A DNA stretch of 64,000 nt from Nissolia schottii (taxonomy: Eukaryota > Streptophyta > Magnoliopsida > Fabales > Fabaceae): positions 275,670 through 339,669 of the forward strand of contig QANU01016882.1 in the NCBI GenBank assembly GCA_003254905.1, written 5' to 3'. Each line of letters opens with the position of its first letter. The first letter of the stretch is position 1. Positions 1 through 10,992 of this stretch are shown here, piece after piece. Both the position numbers and the translations under genes were made by a program. The notes below the pieces were generated by a model. It was not told where the DNA came from. It did no database searches and saw only the letters and a program-made list of their open reading frames with translations.

Positions 1-353
1 CCACCAGGGTGCGTGACCTCTGCATTGCTATTTGTGCTTTAGTGTTCTATATTGAAGACATCATCGTCACAAATTCGCTTCTTGTGATGTTCAGTAGTCA
101 ATACTATGTATTATGTTATATGTATTATGTATGAATTGAACTTAGAACTCATATATTTCATCTTTATTTGTGCTTTGTTATGGATATAAATGTATTTATG
201 AATTTCAAGTTTTATTAAATATATTTTTGTAGCATAATAATTTTTTAAAATATTTTTTTAATAATAGGTAAACTCGTACGAGTTTACGATCCTAGTTTAC
301 GCTCCGAGTTTACAGAAGCTCCACGAGTTTACTTAAACTCGCGAGTTTGATAA
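1..353. mobile_element. End of an AT-rich TIR element (GTTATCAAACTCG family)
   Basis: AT-rich DNA that runs into a block of repeated GAGTTTAC/GTAAACTC words (about 267-345) and stops at GAGTTTGATAACC. The same terminal block closes the element at 32820-34905, whose two ends are inverted copies of each other, so this looks like one end of a second member of that family. The other end is not seen here and may lie left of the window. No coding sequence is visible. The superfamily is unassigned. Confidence 0.45.
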
Positions 354-1275
354 CCATGGTCTCCGCTATTGCTCTTATCACCCGCTATTGCCCCTTGCTT
401 GGCCCCGAACCGAGTTCTGATCTCGGCCTTTCCAAGTACGATTCTGTCCAGGCGAGCAGGTACACTAGCAGCAGCATGAGCAGCACCGTCGAGTCCTTCA
501 GTGGACCCAGGGTTTCGAACCCTGTCCCGACAGTCCACCGGAGGCCCGTGACCCCTGTCGCACTTGATGATTTCCGCAGCGATTGCGATTCCTCGTCTTC
601 TGTGATCGATGACGATGAAGACTGTGTCCTCACCTCATAATAGAGGCTACGACGACTCGAGTCGAGTTTTGCGGGGTGAGGAGGGGGTTCGAATCGAGGT
701 GAGGAGGCTACGACCCACCCCACCGTTCTTGACAGATCTGGAGAGAAGCACGGCGACACGGCGGCGAGGGCGCAGGAGTGAGGAGACCTGTACGACGACA
801 CCGCGGGGAGAGACACTGATGGGATGGGGCGGCGCGGGTGGGGCTCGAGAGTTAGAAGATAGCCTCAAGCACGAGAGAGAGAGAGATGGGATCCGCGGGG
901 AGAGATGGGATGCTCGACGGCGGGTGGTGGGGACCAGCGGCGGGGGCGACGGAGGGGGTGGAGTGGGTGGGGGCTCGGGAAAGGTGAGAGGAGGAGGGCT
1001 GGGGGCTGTTTTCAAGGTTTTTCTTTTTAAAATTGTATTTTAAAAATGGGTCGGGTCAGGTGGGCCTCCGGGCCATGGGTCGAGTTGAGTTTTTGGGTTA
1101 TGTCTCGTGGCATTCCACGTGGCGCCGCCTCAGCGCCACGTCAGCACAGTCAACTATCACCCAACCCCAGGGACTAAAACCTAATTTTTCAATTTTGCAG
1201 GGACTAAAACTTTTACATAGGGATTAAAACTAAACATCCAAATTTTACAGGGACTAAAAACATAATTAACTCTAA
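354..1275. mobile_element. GC-rich Mutator-like fragment, possible captured gene piece
   Basis: This block is much richer in G and C than its surroundings. It ends with a terminal stretch (about 1040-1275) containing GTCGGGTC, CCACGTGG, CACGTCAGC and three GGGACTAAAA-type words before an AATTAA end. The same terminal stretch bounds the Pack-MULE at 19908-21195 and recurs at 21715-21950, so it is one end of that family. The inner part (about 350-640 on +) stays open as a serine-rich frame with an acidic SVIDDDED stretch, which could be captured host coding DNA. I do not recognise the parent gene. The left terminal repeat is not visible. Confidence 0.4.
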
Positions 1276-1964
1276 ATTATAAAATTATCTTAACTTTTTC
1301 ATTTTTTTTCTTATATTAATATTTGGACTCTATTATAGTCTAATAGAGCCTAATTTAGAATATAATAGTTTTTTCTCTTGATATATATACTTTTTATTTA
1401 TTAATTACAGGCTAAAATACTTTAATATATTTGTTTATTCATTTTGATAGTGTATTTATTGAAAGTTTCAAGTCAGACATCTATTTATATTTACAAAACG
1501 TTAGTTGAGTTAACCTGCTAAATCCCTTACTCATTTAATAACAAGATTCGATATATACTTGTTTAAGAAAAACATTAACAAAGCTGTTTGCGAAAAGTAT
1601 CTACTTTCATAATAAAAATAAATAATTTAAGTATAAATATAAAGATCGCAATTAATATAAAGAAAAATGGTGATCATAAAATAATAGTGATAGTATACAT
1701 TAAAATAAGAGCCTTAGCCATAGAGCTTCATGGTAGCATGTCTCTTCAAGTAGGTCGTCCACCCCTTCACTGAGACCTCGAGATTTAGGTCCACTACAAC
1801 ACAGAAAATGGAGACATTTTTTTAATAAGAACAAAGCGCAAACATAATAAAAAAGAGAATTGAAAGAAAATGGTGTAGTAATCACCCATTAGCTTGGTGA
1901 TCACTACTACGTCCGACTCGTAGCCAACAAGATTGAAGTTGGGGTAGGCACTCTTCAACTTGGT
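1276..1964. other. AT-rich DNA without recognisable feature
   Basis: Low-complexity AT-rich sequence with only short shadow frames. I see no coding signal, terminal repeat or RNA gene. Confidence 0.5.
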
Positions 1965-2450
1965 ACCCAAAAACCTCACTAATGCCCTATCGTTGAAGGA
2001 GGTCCTTTCGAAATTGGGCTCTAGAATCTGGATCGGCCGACGTTGCCATTATAGGGGAAATAGTTCGTCCCGGGTCTTCGACAGCCTGGCTCATGAAAAA
2101 GATTCCTTGTCGTCTGGGTCCCTATTGGGAAGAACCTTGAAAAACCTTCCCTTGAATTTTTTGAAGGAGGAAGAAAAGGGAAGGAAGATCCAACTCTTAC
2201 TAACACTCTTTAATGAAACCCAGTAACCTTTATCTACTGAGTTAGCTTGGAAAAAAAATGAAAAAACAGCCTCGACGGAAGGTTTCGACTCGAGGCGTTT
2301 CATCAAGACCTCGAAACACCTCACAAAAGCCCATGAATTAGGATGAAACTAAGTTGGTGCGACATTGAGGCGATGCAGAATGCCCATCTCAAAGGAGGTG
2401 AATGGGAGCCTAATGCCTAGTTAGGAAAAGTAGCAATCATAGACATAAAT
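1965..2450 (-). mobile_element. Gypsy-type transposon N-terminal domain fossil
   Basis: On the minus strand the translation contains HPNSWAFVRCFEVL followed by a stretch ending in FKKFKGRFFKVL. It resembles the 'putative gypsy-type transposon' domain (Pfam Transposase_28) of plant elements, in which a short HPNSW block precedes a phenylalanine-rich block and a YKxFKGxFFK block. It is a fossil with several breaks. No LTR of this element is seen nearby, and its right flank is cut by the solo LTR that starts at 2526. Confidence 0.5.
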
Positions 2451-4748
2451 CCTATTGACTAATTTCCTGATTTGAACCAAGTGGAAGACTTTGTCGCAAA
2501 AATAACACAACTCCACGGTGATAGTTGTAATACCCTAGCTAGTTACTTACGCTTAAGTCCTAAGTAATGCTCATTAGTTTGTTACTTCTTGGCTAGATTA
2601 CTTCTAGCCTTACTTTTAAAAGTACAGTTGTTACGAAAATATGGATCAATTTAAATTTTTTTCTTGTTTTACAAAATCTTGGTTGTAAAAACGTGAGTGG
2701 TACTCGAGTCACGACGAAATATACAAACTAAGGAAAACTCGTACGCTTGAGGGAACATTTTGAAGACTTGATTATCATGCATTCATTTTCATTCACACAT
2801 ACATACCAAAGTGGTCCAGGGTTTACATACGTCACAACAAAATATAAATACATATATACATCAAGTATAGCTATGCATGGGTGTGTAGTGTAGCTACCCC
2901 TACTATCCCATGCGGCAAAAGAAAAATAACACACACACACACACGCATAGATACATGCATTCATGCGGGCCTAGTTCTAAGGGACCAACTACAAGCCCCT
3001 TGTTATGCTGAAAATATGGACCCATTAAAAACTTGTTCCCTTTATAAAATATGGTATAGAATATGAGTCGCGCTTATGATAAAACATATATTACAAGCGA
3101 TAGAGCCTTAAGCTTAACGGTTATCAAACAAACATAAAGGTATTCCAACAGATAACAAGCATATGGTCCAACACGTATATTAACAATAATGCACATAAGT
3201 TACACAATAGTCATTATACGTATATAGCGTCATTTAAGTCACAACTTTCATGCATAAAATCCTAAGGGCTAATACATAACTGTTCATTTAGCCCCTACAA
3301 ATTTCCTCACAGTGGGGCTTCTTTGATGTTGTTGTTTCACGGAGCCATTCTTCACCGCTCTTCCAGCTGCTCGATGGAGTGGTCATCATACATTCTTGGA
3401 GTCATAAACGAATGGGGGTGAGAACGTCGTGGGAAACCTTTTTATCGTCAGGAATTTCCTATTATCTCGATTATGATCTAGGCCGCTCAGGGGATCTCTA
3501 TGTGTTCCAGTATATACTAAAATACATACTTGTTATTATAACATCCCAGATTTTTTTCCCTTGTAAGAATTTCGCTTAAACCCTAATTTTGTTTAATTAA
3601 AAGTACATTGGAGGCGATTATTTGGAATGGAAAAATCATCTAGAAAATTAATTGCTTCCAAATGCCAGTCCAATAATTGTTTCTTGATCTCACAGAGTGC
3701 CGCAAGGTCCGTGTCAAGTTTCGCCGGAAACCGGAATTCCGGTAGGCACCTAAGGTATCTGTGAAAATTACCCTCCGAGTAATAAATTCACGAATATCTT
3801 AACCCAATATAACACTATGATCAGGGAAATTAGTAGATCGCGGATATATGTTCGAAATATTTTTAAGATATCCGTACACGCGCGAAAAATGACCAAACGC
3901 GATCAAACATGAGCAGAACCGGTCAGAAGGCCCTTATGTTTATCCATAACTTAGATATTTTCTTAAAATAATAATATAATATTAATATTTACGAAAAAAA
4001 AAGGAAAAAAGGAAAAGAAACGGACACAGGGGCTGAAGCCCCTTGCCACTATAAATACCCTCCCTTCAGAACCTGCAAATCAAATTTTAAGAAAAGTTAC
4101 TCTGCCGGTTCCATTCGTGCGCATCGCGGTTACACTGTCGGGCCTAGGAAAAATAGGAACAGCATGCCATCATGAAGAGGATATTTTCCTCGTCACTCTC
4201 AACCAATCAGAAAATGCTTAGGAGGTGGGTAATCCGAGACCCACTGTCTATGTGGTGTATTATGATGTGTTATGTAACACCCTAGGTTAGCAGCTTATGC
4301 TTAAGTCATAATCCACGTCCCCTAGGTTGCCACCTGTCGCGTGGGCGTACCAATAGTCCCTATTTATTTGAGGAAAAGTTACTCTGTAATCCGAAAATAT
4401 GGACCCTATTTTTCTTTTGACGCAAGTTACTTTTAGGTTTCAATTTAGAGCCATGCGCAGGAGGATTATAACTTACGCTCGGTAGACATAATTAACGGAA
4501 AGATAATAAGGCAAGTAAACATACATACAACAAGAACACACTAATGAGTCCACAAGTAATTACTTTACACATTGTTTACAATCATACAGTGTCATCTGTT
4601 CGTACAAGTCAGTTTTTATACTAGTGGAGCAGTCAATAATACATACTACATAGTCGCTAGCATCCGGATATACATATAGACTACAAAATATCACAAAGGG
4701 CTGGCAACGGGGGTAGGGGCGTGAGCTGGTCAAGAAGGTGCACCGACG

Positions 4749-5240
4749 TCACTCCTCAGGGTTCGGGTCCTCTTCCTCCCCATCCTCCTCCTCCGTGGAG
4801 TCATCGCTCGTGGGGTCCTCCTCAGTCGGACTGTCTGTTTCGGCCGGGAATGTCTCTGGGGTGGCAGGAAGGTCCGCATACACCGTAGATGGACCGGCCT
4901 CGGCGTCATGGGCGCGGGGCGCAAATTGTCGACGGTAAACAAAGAACACTTGCTTCCCGGGCCCTCGGCGGTAGAGCTGTCAGGGCGGTCGCGGCGGCCA
5001 CGAGTTGGGGTCTAGCTCCACGTCTTTCTCATACGGTGGAGGCTCCTCTGCGTCGATGTCGATGAGGATGGGATCGTCGGCTGATGATCCGGGTACCACG
5101 GGAGCAGCAGGGGCTACTCTCAGAGGGTCGGGGCAATCCACCACGAAGAACGTCCATACCTCTGCCTCCTCCCCTGTCTCTGGGTCCCTATGCCTAATCT
5201 TGGCATGGAGAATCCGCCGCTTCTTCAATGGTAGGCTCAT
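4749..5240 (-). other. Acidic antisense ORF block inside the LTR
   Basis: The minus strand of the innermost LTR has two neighbouring open frames. One has a basic start (MSLPLKKRR) followed by acidic and proline-rich sequence including PPYEKDVELDPNSW. The other ends in a strongly acidic tail (EEEDGEEEDPNPEE) and carries APRAHDAEAGPST. The solo LTR at 15810-19215 has a matching minus-strand frame (16266-16571) with [13 protein letters not shown] and an acidic tail. The equivalent places in the copies near 3330, 9350 and 53720 lack most of this block, so it looks like a subfamily-specific module. No known domain is recognised. Confidence 0.45.
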
Positions 5241-5774
5241 CGTACTCTCCTGAAGACATAAGTGAGTGGGGGTTAGAACTTGTGGTTCGCAGTGGGTAAC
5301 TATAGGGTCATGAGGTCAAGTTGCTCAATTATGCTCCAGGCCGCTCAGGAGGTCTCCAAGTGTTCATGCATCTAGACTTCCTACTCATTATTATCTTTCC
5401 TACGATCCTGAGCAGCTTTATCTAGTTACTAGGTGATAGGGATTTCTAATCTGCACTTACCTAGATCTTCGTGCTTGTTAACTGGACTCGCAGTGCTACT
5501 TGGACTATCTCGTGCGTGTCTGATGGACGGTTTACTTAATATACTTATAGTTATACACATATACAATTATCACATCAATGTAATGCATGAGGGGTTAGGG
5601 GTTCTCTTACGCGCCTGTAGCTGCGTCCTTTTCTTTATTGGGTGCCCTCACTCCCTTGCTGACTGCGAGATCGTCATCCCCATACAGCCGCAACACGCTT
5701 ACAACCATTCAATTGATAGAATGGCGGGAGTGTACCCTAACGGTAACACAGGCAAATGAGGGCTCGCTTGTCCG

Positions 5775-5940
5775 CATCTGGAGGACAAGATCAATCTTTT
5801 TCTTTCTGTGTCCACATCTGGAGGACATATCTTTCTTTCTTTCTTTCTGGGATCCATATCTGGAGGATCATCTCCGCCACGTCTGAGGGCGTTGTTTACG
5901 CCACATTTGGAGGTGTACTTATGCCGTATCTGGAGGCATC
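5775..5940 (+). repeat. Dispersed ATCTGGAGG word cluster in LTR
   Basis: About six near-copies of CATCTGGAGG (with TATCTGGAGG and CATTTGGAGG variants) occur within 170 bp, interleaved with CTTTCTTT runs. The matching stretch of the other LTR copies (for example about 10130-10330) does not carry this word. No function is assigned. Confidence 0.5.
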
Positions 5941-6415
5941 TGACTCGTCTTTTTAAATGGCATGACATAAAAGCTCAAGCGTTCCTTCCTTACTTTCTTT
6001 TCTCTCATCCGGGTGGAAATTCGCGGTCAGATCACTGTCTGCATAACATAATCATAACCCAGTCCTTCTTGCGTGACTAGGGAGGGGCTTGTTAGGTGCG
6101 ACGTGCCAAGAGAGGGATTTCCTATTACACAACTATGTTCTTTATTCAAGGTACACCGACCCTTGGTGGTTAGGCCTTCTTAAGATATTACCAGTTCCCT
6201 ATATTCAGCTATCATCTTTGGATGTTGGGTGATTTAATTCTAGTGAGCTATAGTTGCCCTATATCCTGCGGCAACACTTCCTCATGATGCATGCACTGCT
6301 TGATACTCGTAGCCTTTTCCCGTCTCATCATTCTTGGGTGGCTTCGAGTAATGCAAATGGAATTACATGGCTTCATGAACTAATTACCACCTCTTAGCCA
6401 CTTGGGAAAGTCTAA

Positions 6416-6690
6416 CCAGTACCCGCGGGCTCTCAGACCGCTCAGCGCCAAAGCTTGGCCGCTCAGCGCCATACTTGGCCGCTCAGCACTGACCTGGCTT
6501 CCTGAGGTTATGAGTCATCCTTATCCAATCTACGTGGCATCCAGGGCATGCAGCTCAACGCCCTATATATGCCGCTCAGTGCCTTGCCCTGAACCTATTC
6601 ACCACGTAACTCCTCATGCAACACGTCTCGGTGCCAGGCCAGGCCGCTCAGCGCCCCTCATGGCCGCTCAGCCCCCTGGACGCACCTGAA
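6416..6690. repeat. Palindrome array, CGCTCAGCG version
   Basis: Repeated CCGCTCAGCGCC-type words whose core CGCT-N-AGCG is an odd-length palindrome. Seven or more exact or near copies occur, several spaced about 20-23 bp centre to centre. It lies between a CTCATGATGCAT box (about 6282) and a GGTGAGTAAAAGCC / ACCCACTTCC box (about 6895-6925), both shared with other copies of this LTR. Confidence 0.7.
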
Positions 6691-7879
6691 CCTGTTTCAT
6701 GAGGTTTGGCCACCTTTCTTTCCATTCTTCCCATGCCTTCTTCTCATGCTTTCTCACGGATATTTCCACATAACTCCATCCATTACAACCCACAAAATCT
6801 AGCCTAACATCTACATGCATAATCATTCCTAACAATCCACAAACTATCACAAATATCACATATAGTTACATCAAGAACTCAAAGCACCAAGGAGGTGAGT
6901 AAAAGCCTAAGTTACCCACTTCCTTAGAGCTTGTAGGATGATGAAGAAGGTAGGAGAGGGTTGTCCTCCAAGAACCAAGCGCCGTCCAAGCTTTGGTCAG
7001 TTTTCAGTCAGCGTAACCGCGATGCACACGAGCAGAGTTTCGACTAGTTCCAGAGGAATTTTCTTAAGAAAATTTTCTGCATGGGAGGGGCTATTTATAG
7101 TGAAAAATCTGCCCTCCAAAATAACCCTTTTGCCCCTTGGAAAATTTACCATTTTGCCCTTTTGGATTTTCTTAATTAATTAATTAATTAATTAATTCAA
7201 AAGATAATTAAAAGGTCAAATCAATGAATAGTAATTGAATTTTTTTATTATTTTTCTTGGGAAATTTGATTTCTCACGTGGCTTTTTAATTTTTGGACCC
7301 CTCCCGGTCCCGTTTTGCTCGTGTTTGATAGCTCGATGTCCTAGTATGTCGTGCATGGTCGTCTGAAAAATATTCCGATTATACCGTCGCGATCCCCTAA
7401 TTTCCCTTGCCATGGGACTAAGGTTACTTTAAGGCATTTGTGAACTTTTCTCCGGAGGAGTATTCTTCACTGATACCTTTGATATGGCAGAAAATTCCGA
7501 CGGCAGGCAATCGTCGTTCGGCCATCTGTGAAATTTCTTGCAGCAACTAACCCTATGTTCTATGAACATTTAACCCCAGAATTTCTCATCCTAACCTTTT
7601 AATCATATATTAAGGATTATTAACTATTCATTTGTACGAATATTTCTCTAAGGGAAAAAACGGGATGTTACTACATGTATGTATATCAGGTGAAGATGAT
7701 TTTAGGAAATGTTACTGTTGGAAAAATAGCACCGTGGTGGTGGATGAACCGCAGCCTTAGTCTTTTATGTGTGTATGTGTTGAATAGTTAGTATAATATC
7801 TGTTATGTTGCATGCTGGACGTCCTGGTGTTGCTGGTGCATTGTTGGAATATGTGGTTGACCCTGGGATGTTTCGTGGA

Positions 7880-8270
7880 ACACTCCCTGGAGAGGTTGTT
7901 AAGCGGCTCCCTGGAGGGGATGCTGATAGAATTTCGCAGAGGTTACGAGGTACCCTGGAGAAGTGCTATGAAACTCCGTGGAGTTTTCTGTGGGTCTTAG
8001 AGGTGCCATAGAGTTCTGTAGGGAATTCCCAAGGAGGTGCTGAGTGGGTTCCGCGGGTGAGCCGTGGTTCCCTGGAGAGGTTGTTGAGTGGTCCCCTGGA
8101 GGGCATATTGAAGGGGTTCCGCGGAGGTTGCTGAGTGGAGCCCTGTAGTTTACGCTAGATGGTTCCGCAGAGGATTCCAGAGGAGGACGCGGGATAAGGA
8201 CGTTACCACATGGTACCAGGTCCCAAGTTCTAGGCACCAGGTACCATGTTCCGCGGAGCGTTCCCGGGAA
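7880..8270. repeat. Palindrome array, CTCCNNGGAG / TCCGCGGA version
   Basis: In the reverse middle LTR the same cassette position holds CTCCCTGGAG, TCCCTGGAG, TTCCGCGGAG and related words. Two clear couplets are joined by nearly the same linker (GAGGTTGTTRAG), with a period of 23-24 bp. Words of the other cassette versions are absent or weak here. Confidence 0.55.
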
Positions 8271-10720
8271 AGATTTTTTGAGGTCCTTTATATTCCAACA
8301 AACACTTAGTAGTAGAATGTATGTAATGATTATGTCTATTGATAAAATGCATCATGAGGACAAGGTTGTCATTTAAGTGTTAGGACACCCCTGAAATAAC
8401 TAGAGGTCATCACCTAATGTTATAAAAAGAGCATAATTGAACTTAGGGAACCATGATATCTGAAGAAGGATTCCGACCACAAGGGTCTGGTATGCCTTAG
8501 CAATCAGCATGTAGTTATATGATAGGAAATCCCTCTCTTGGCACGTTTCCGGACAAGCCCCTCACCAGTCCCACAAGGTGGATTGCTTAATGATAAAAAA
8601 TGAAAAGAAAGAAAGAAATGAAAAGAAAGAAAAGAAAGATGAAAGAGGGTGACGTCACACCTAAGAAATGATGATGATGAGTCTACGCCTGGCTACGTCG
8701 CGAGGGCCAGCCCCCACCAGCCCACGAGGTGGATGGTTAGCCCAACTGATAGTCGATAAATGAACCCGAGATATCCATTGGCGGTTCGTAACCACTCAGG
8801 TGAAAGCGCTGCCTAGTCATCGTCAATCTGGGAATAGAAGTAGTTGTAGTCGTATGGCCACGGCTACATGGGCGGCGGACTAGACGTAACAAGAAGGACG
8901 CGACCCCGGACCTCAAGTTCGTCCGGAAGCATAAGAGAACCCCTAGTTTTCCCCCATGCATAAGATACACAAGGAATGAATATGTGATGATGTGATGAAA
9001 GAATATGTGATGCATTAGTATAGGATAATGGATGCAAGTCTATGTAATATGTAAGTACCGTCAAGAGAACGCTCGAGATGGCCTATGTATGTACGCGAAG
9101 GAAGTTAGTAAGAACGAGAACCTAGATAACAAAGACTAGATCCCCCGTCACATAGTAAAGTAGATAAAGCTGCTCAAGATCTAGGCAAAAGATAAAAATC
9201 AGTAGGAGTCAAGTATGCATGCACACGTAGAGATCTCCTGAGCGGCCTGATTCATAAGTGAGTTAAAGAAGTAACCCCACACTAAGGTATCCCACTGAGG
9301 ACGAACGTTCTCACCCCCACTCACTTATGTTTCCAGGGATGAAGACGATGAGGAGCTGCACGAGGAGTGGTAGAGGGTGGAGTACGGGCTACAGGGAGCT
9401 GTGGAACCGACGCCAAGGCCACGAAGACGAGCTAGGATAGTTGTTCATTAGGTGGGCTTTTGTTATGTATTTCGATGAATATGACATGTGTATGTAAATT
9501 ATTATTATTATATTCTATGCTTGTAAATTATTTGTGATGGACCAGGTACTTGCTTATATACATGCTTATATTAGGGATAATTCACCGTCGTAAGCCCAAA
9601 GCTCTATCGCTTGTATCATATATCTTGTTCACACGCAGCTCATACTTTATGAATAAGTAACAAGCAGAAAAGTTTTAAAACGGTCCATATTTTCCTTAAC
9701 CTAGTATTTTCGAAAGTAATGAAGGACTATAAGTATTTCGATCAAGTGATCATCACCCTAGTCAGCATTGTGTACGATTTGAGAGTAGGCAGTTGGCTAG
9801 GGGTGTTACAGTTATTATTGTTTTAGCCTAGTCCTGAGTAGCCTATTGTACTAGGGGACTGAGTTCTTCTAATCTTTGCCCTAATTATCAAGGAAACATA
9901 TTCATATCGTTCCTTAGGAATCTCGTAACTCATAGACATACTTTAGTATTCTCTTGTACATAGCATATAAATAAATCACAACATATGCATGAAGGGATAT
10001 GGGGTTCTCTTACGCGCCCTGGGGCTGCTTCCTTCTTGTTATCATAGGTCCTCTTCCTTTGTAACTGTGGTAATTCAGCTACAACCTACTTCTGTTTCCG
10101 TATCGTTGATGACCAGACAACGCTATAACCTGAGTGGTTGCTAACCATGAGTGCACAATGGCATAATTCATCAATCAATGATAAGGAATAACCATCCAAC
10201 TTGGGGGATGGCGAGGAGCCTGCCCTATCGACGCGACCAGGAGTTGGACTCGTCCATTCTTTCTCGTTAGCCTGCCCTATCGACGTGACCAGAAGTGTAC
10301 TTTCTTAACTTTCTTTGGGACTTTGTGACGTCACGTCCTTGAACATTCATCTTTTCGTTCTTTCCATCACAAAATCAGGTCTAAGCCTGTGTTCATATCA
10401 TTAACCAATCCATCTTGCCAAACTGGTGAGGGGCTTGTCCTGTGAATGTGCCAAGAGAGGGATTTCCTTATTCATATTTTCATCATTAAGGTATTCCGAG
10501 CTCCTTATGGCCAGTACCTTCTTATAGTCGTTACGTATTCCCTATGTTCAATTATGCACTGTCCGAATTAAGTGATCATTTATCTAGTTATCTAAGGTTT
10601 TCCTAACATTCTAATGACAACTCATTTCCTCATGATGCATCATAAATCTTACACAATACAGGATACACATCTCCATGAATAAGAAAATTGAAGACAAAGA
10701 GCTTAAAAACCTAGGTCATT

Positions 10721-10992
10721 TGAATGACTTATCATAATTCATTCGAATGACCAAGGCCATTCAATCGAATGACAAGGAAATTTGGCTCTCAGGTTGGTGT
10801 ACAAAATAGGTCATTCGAATGACAGAGGCTATTCATCCGAATGACTTGAATATTTTGCTCTCAGGTTAGTGAAATTAGTGATTCATTCGAATGACCATGG
10901 CTAGTCATTCGAATGACTTGAATATTTTTGCTCTAGGTTTAGTAAAATCAGTGGCTCATTCAAATAACCATACGTAGTCATTCGAATGACCA
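10721..10992. repeat. Palindrome array, GTCATTCGAATGAC version (outer LTR)
   Basis: About nine exact or near copies of the 14-bp perfect palindrome GTCATTCGAATGAC occur, mostly as couplets 22 bp apart. Couplets are separated by 45-70 bp that include a repeated GCTCTCAGGTT phrase. The array sits downstream of a CTCATGATGCAT box (about 10632), the homologous location to the arrays in other copies. Confidence 0.75.

Larger units (their letters stand above)
4273..7671 (+). mobile_element. Innermost solo LTR of the same family (forward)
   Basis: This copy begins TGTAACACCC and ends GGGATGTTAC, about 3.4 kb, which matches the length of the copies at 15810-19215 and 2526-12173. It sits inside the reverse copy, making the third level of the nest. 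I could not find a convincing target duplication, so the right border is uncertain by a few bases. It carries the CGCTCAGCG version of the palindrome array (about 6416-6690), a cluster of ATCTGGAGG words (5775-5940), and an ORF-bearing block on the opposite strand (4749-5240). Confidence 0.7.
3537..9810 (-). mobile_element. Middle solo LTR of the same family (reverse), itself split
   Basis: This reverse copy begins TATAACATCCC and ends GGGGTGTTACA, the reversed ends of the family. It is flanked on both sides by GTTAT, a perfect 5-bp target duplication (3532-3536 and 9811-9815). It lies in two pieces, 3537-4272 and about 7672-9810, separated by a third copy in forward orientation. The right piece carries the third version of the palindrome array (CTCCNNGGAG and TCCGCGGA words, about 7880-8270) and a GAAA-rich simple repeat near 8597-8640. 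No coding domain is visible. Confidence 0.75.

Noticed and set aside
385-816. Long minus-strand frame of 143 codons
   Set aside because: It lies in GC-rich DNA where open frames arise easily, has no recognisable domain, and overlaps equally open frames on the other strand. It is kept only as part of the Mutator-like fragment.
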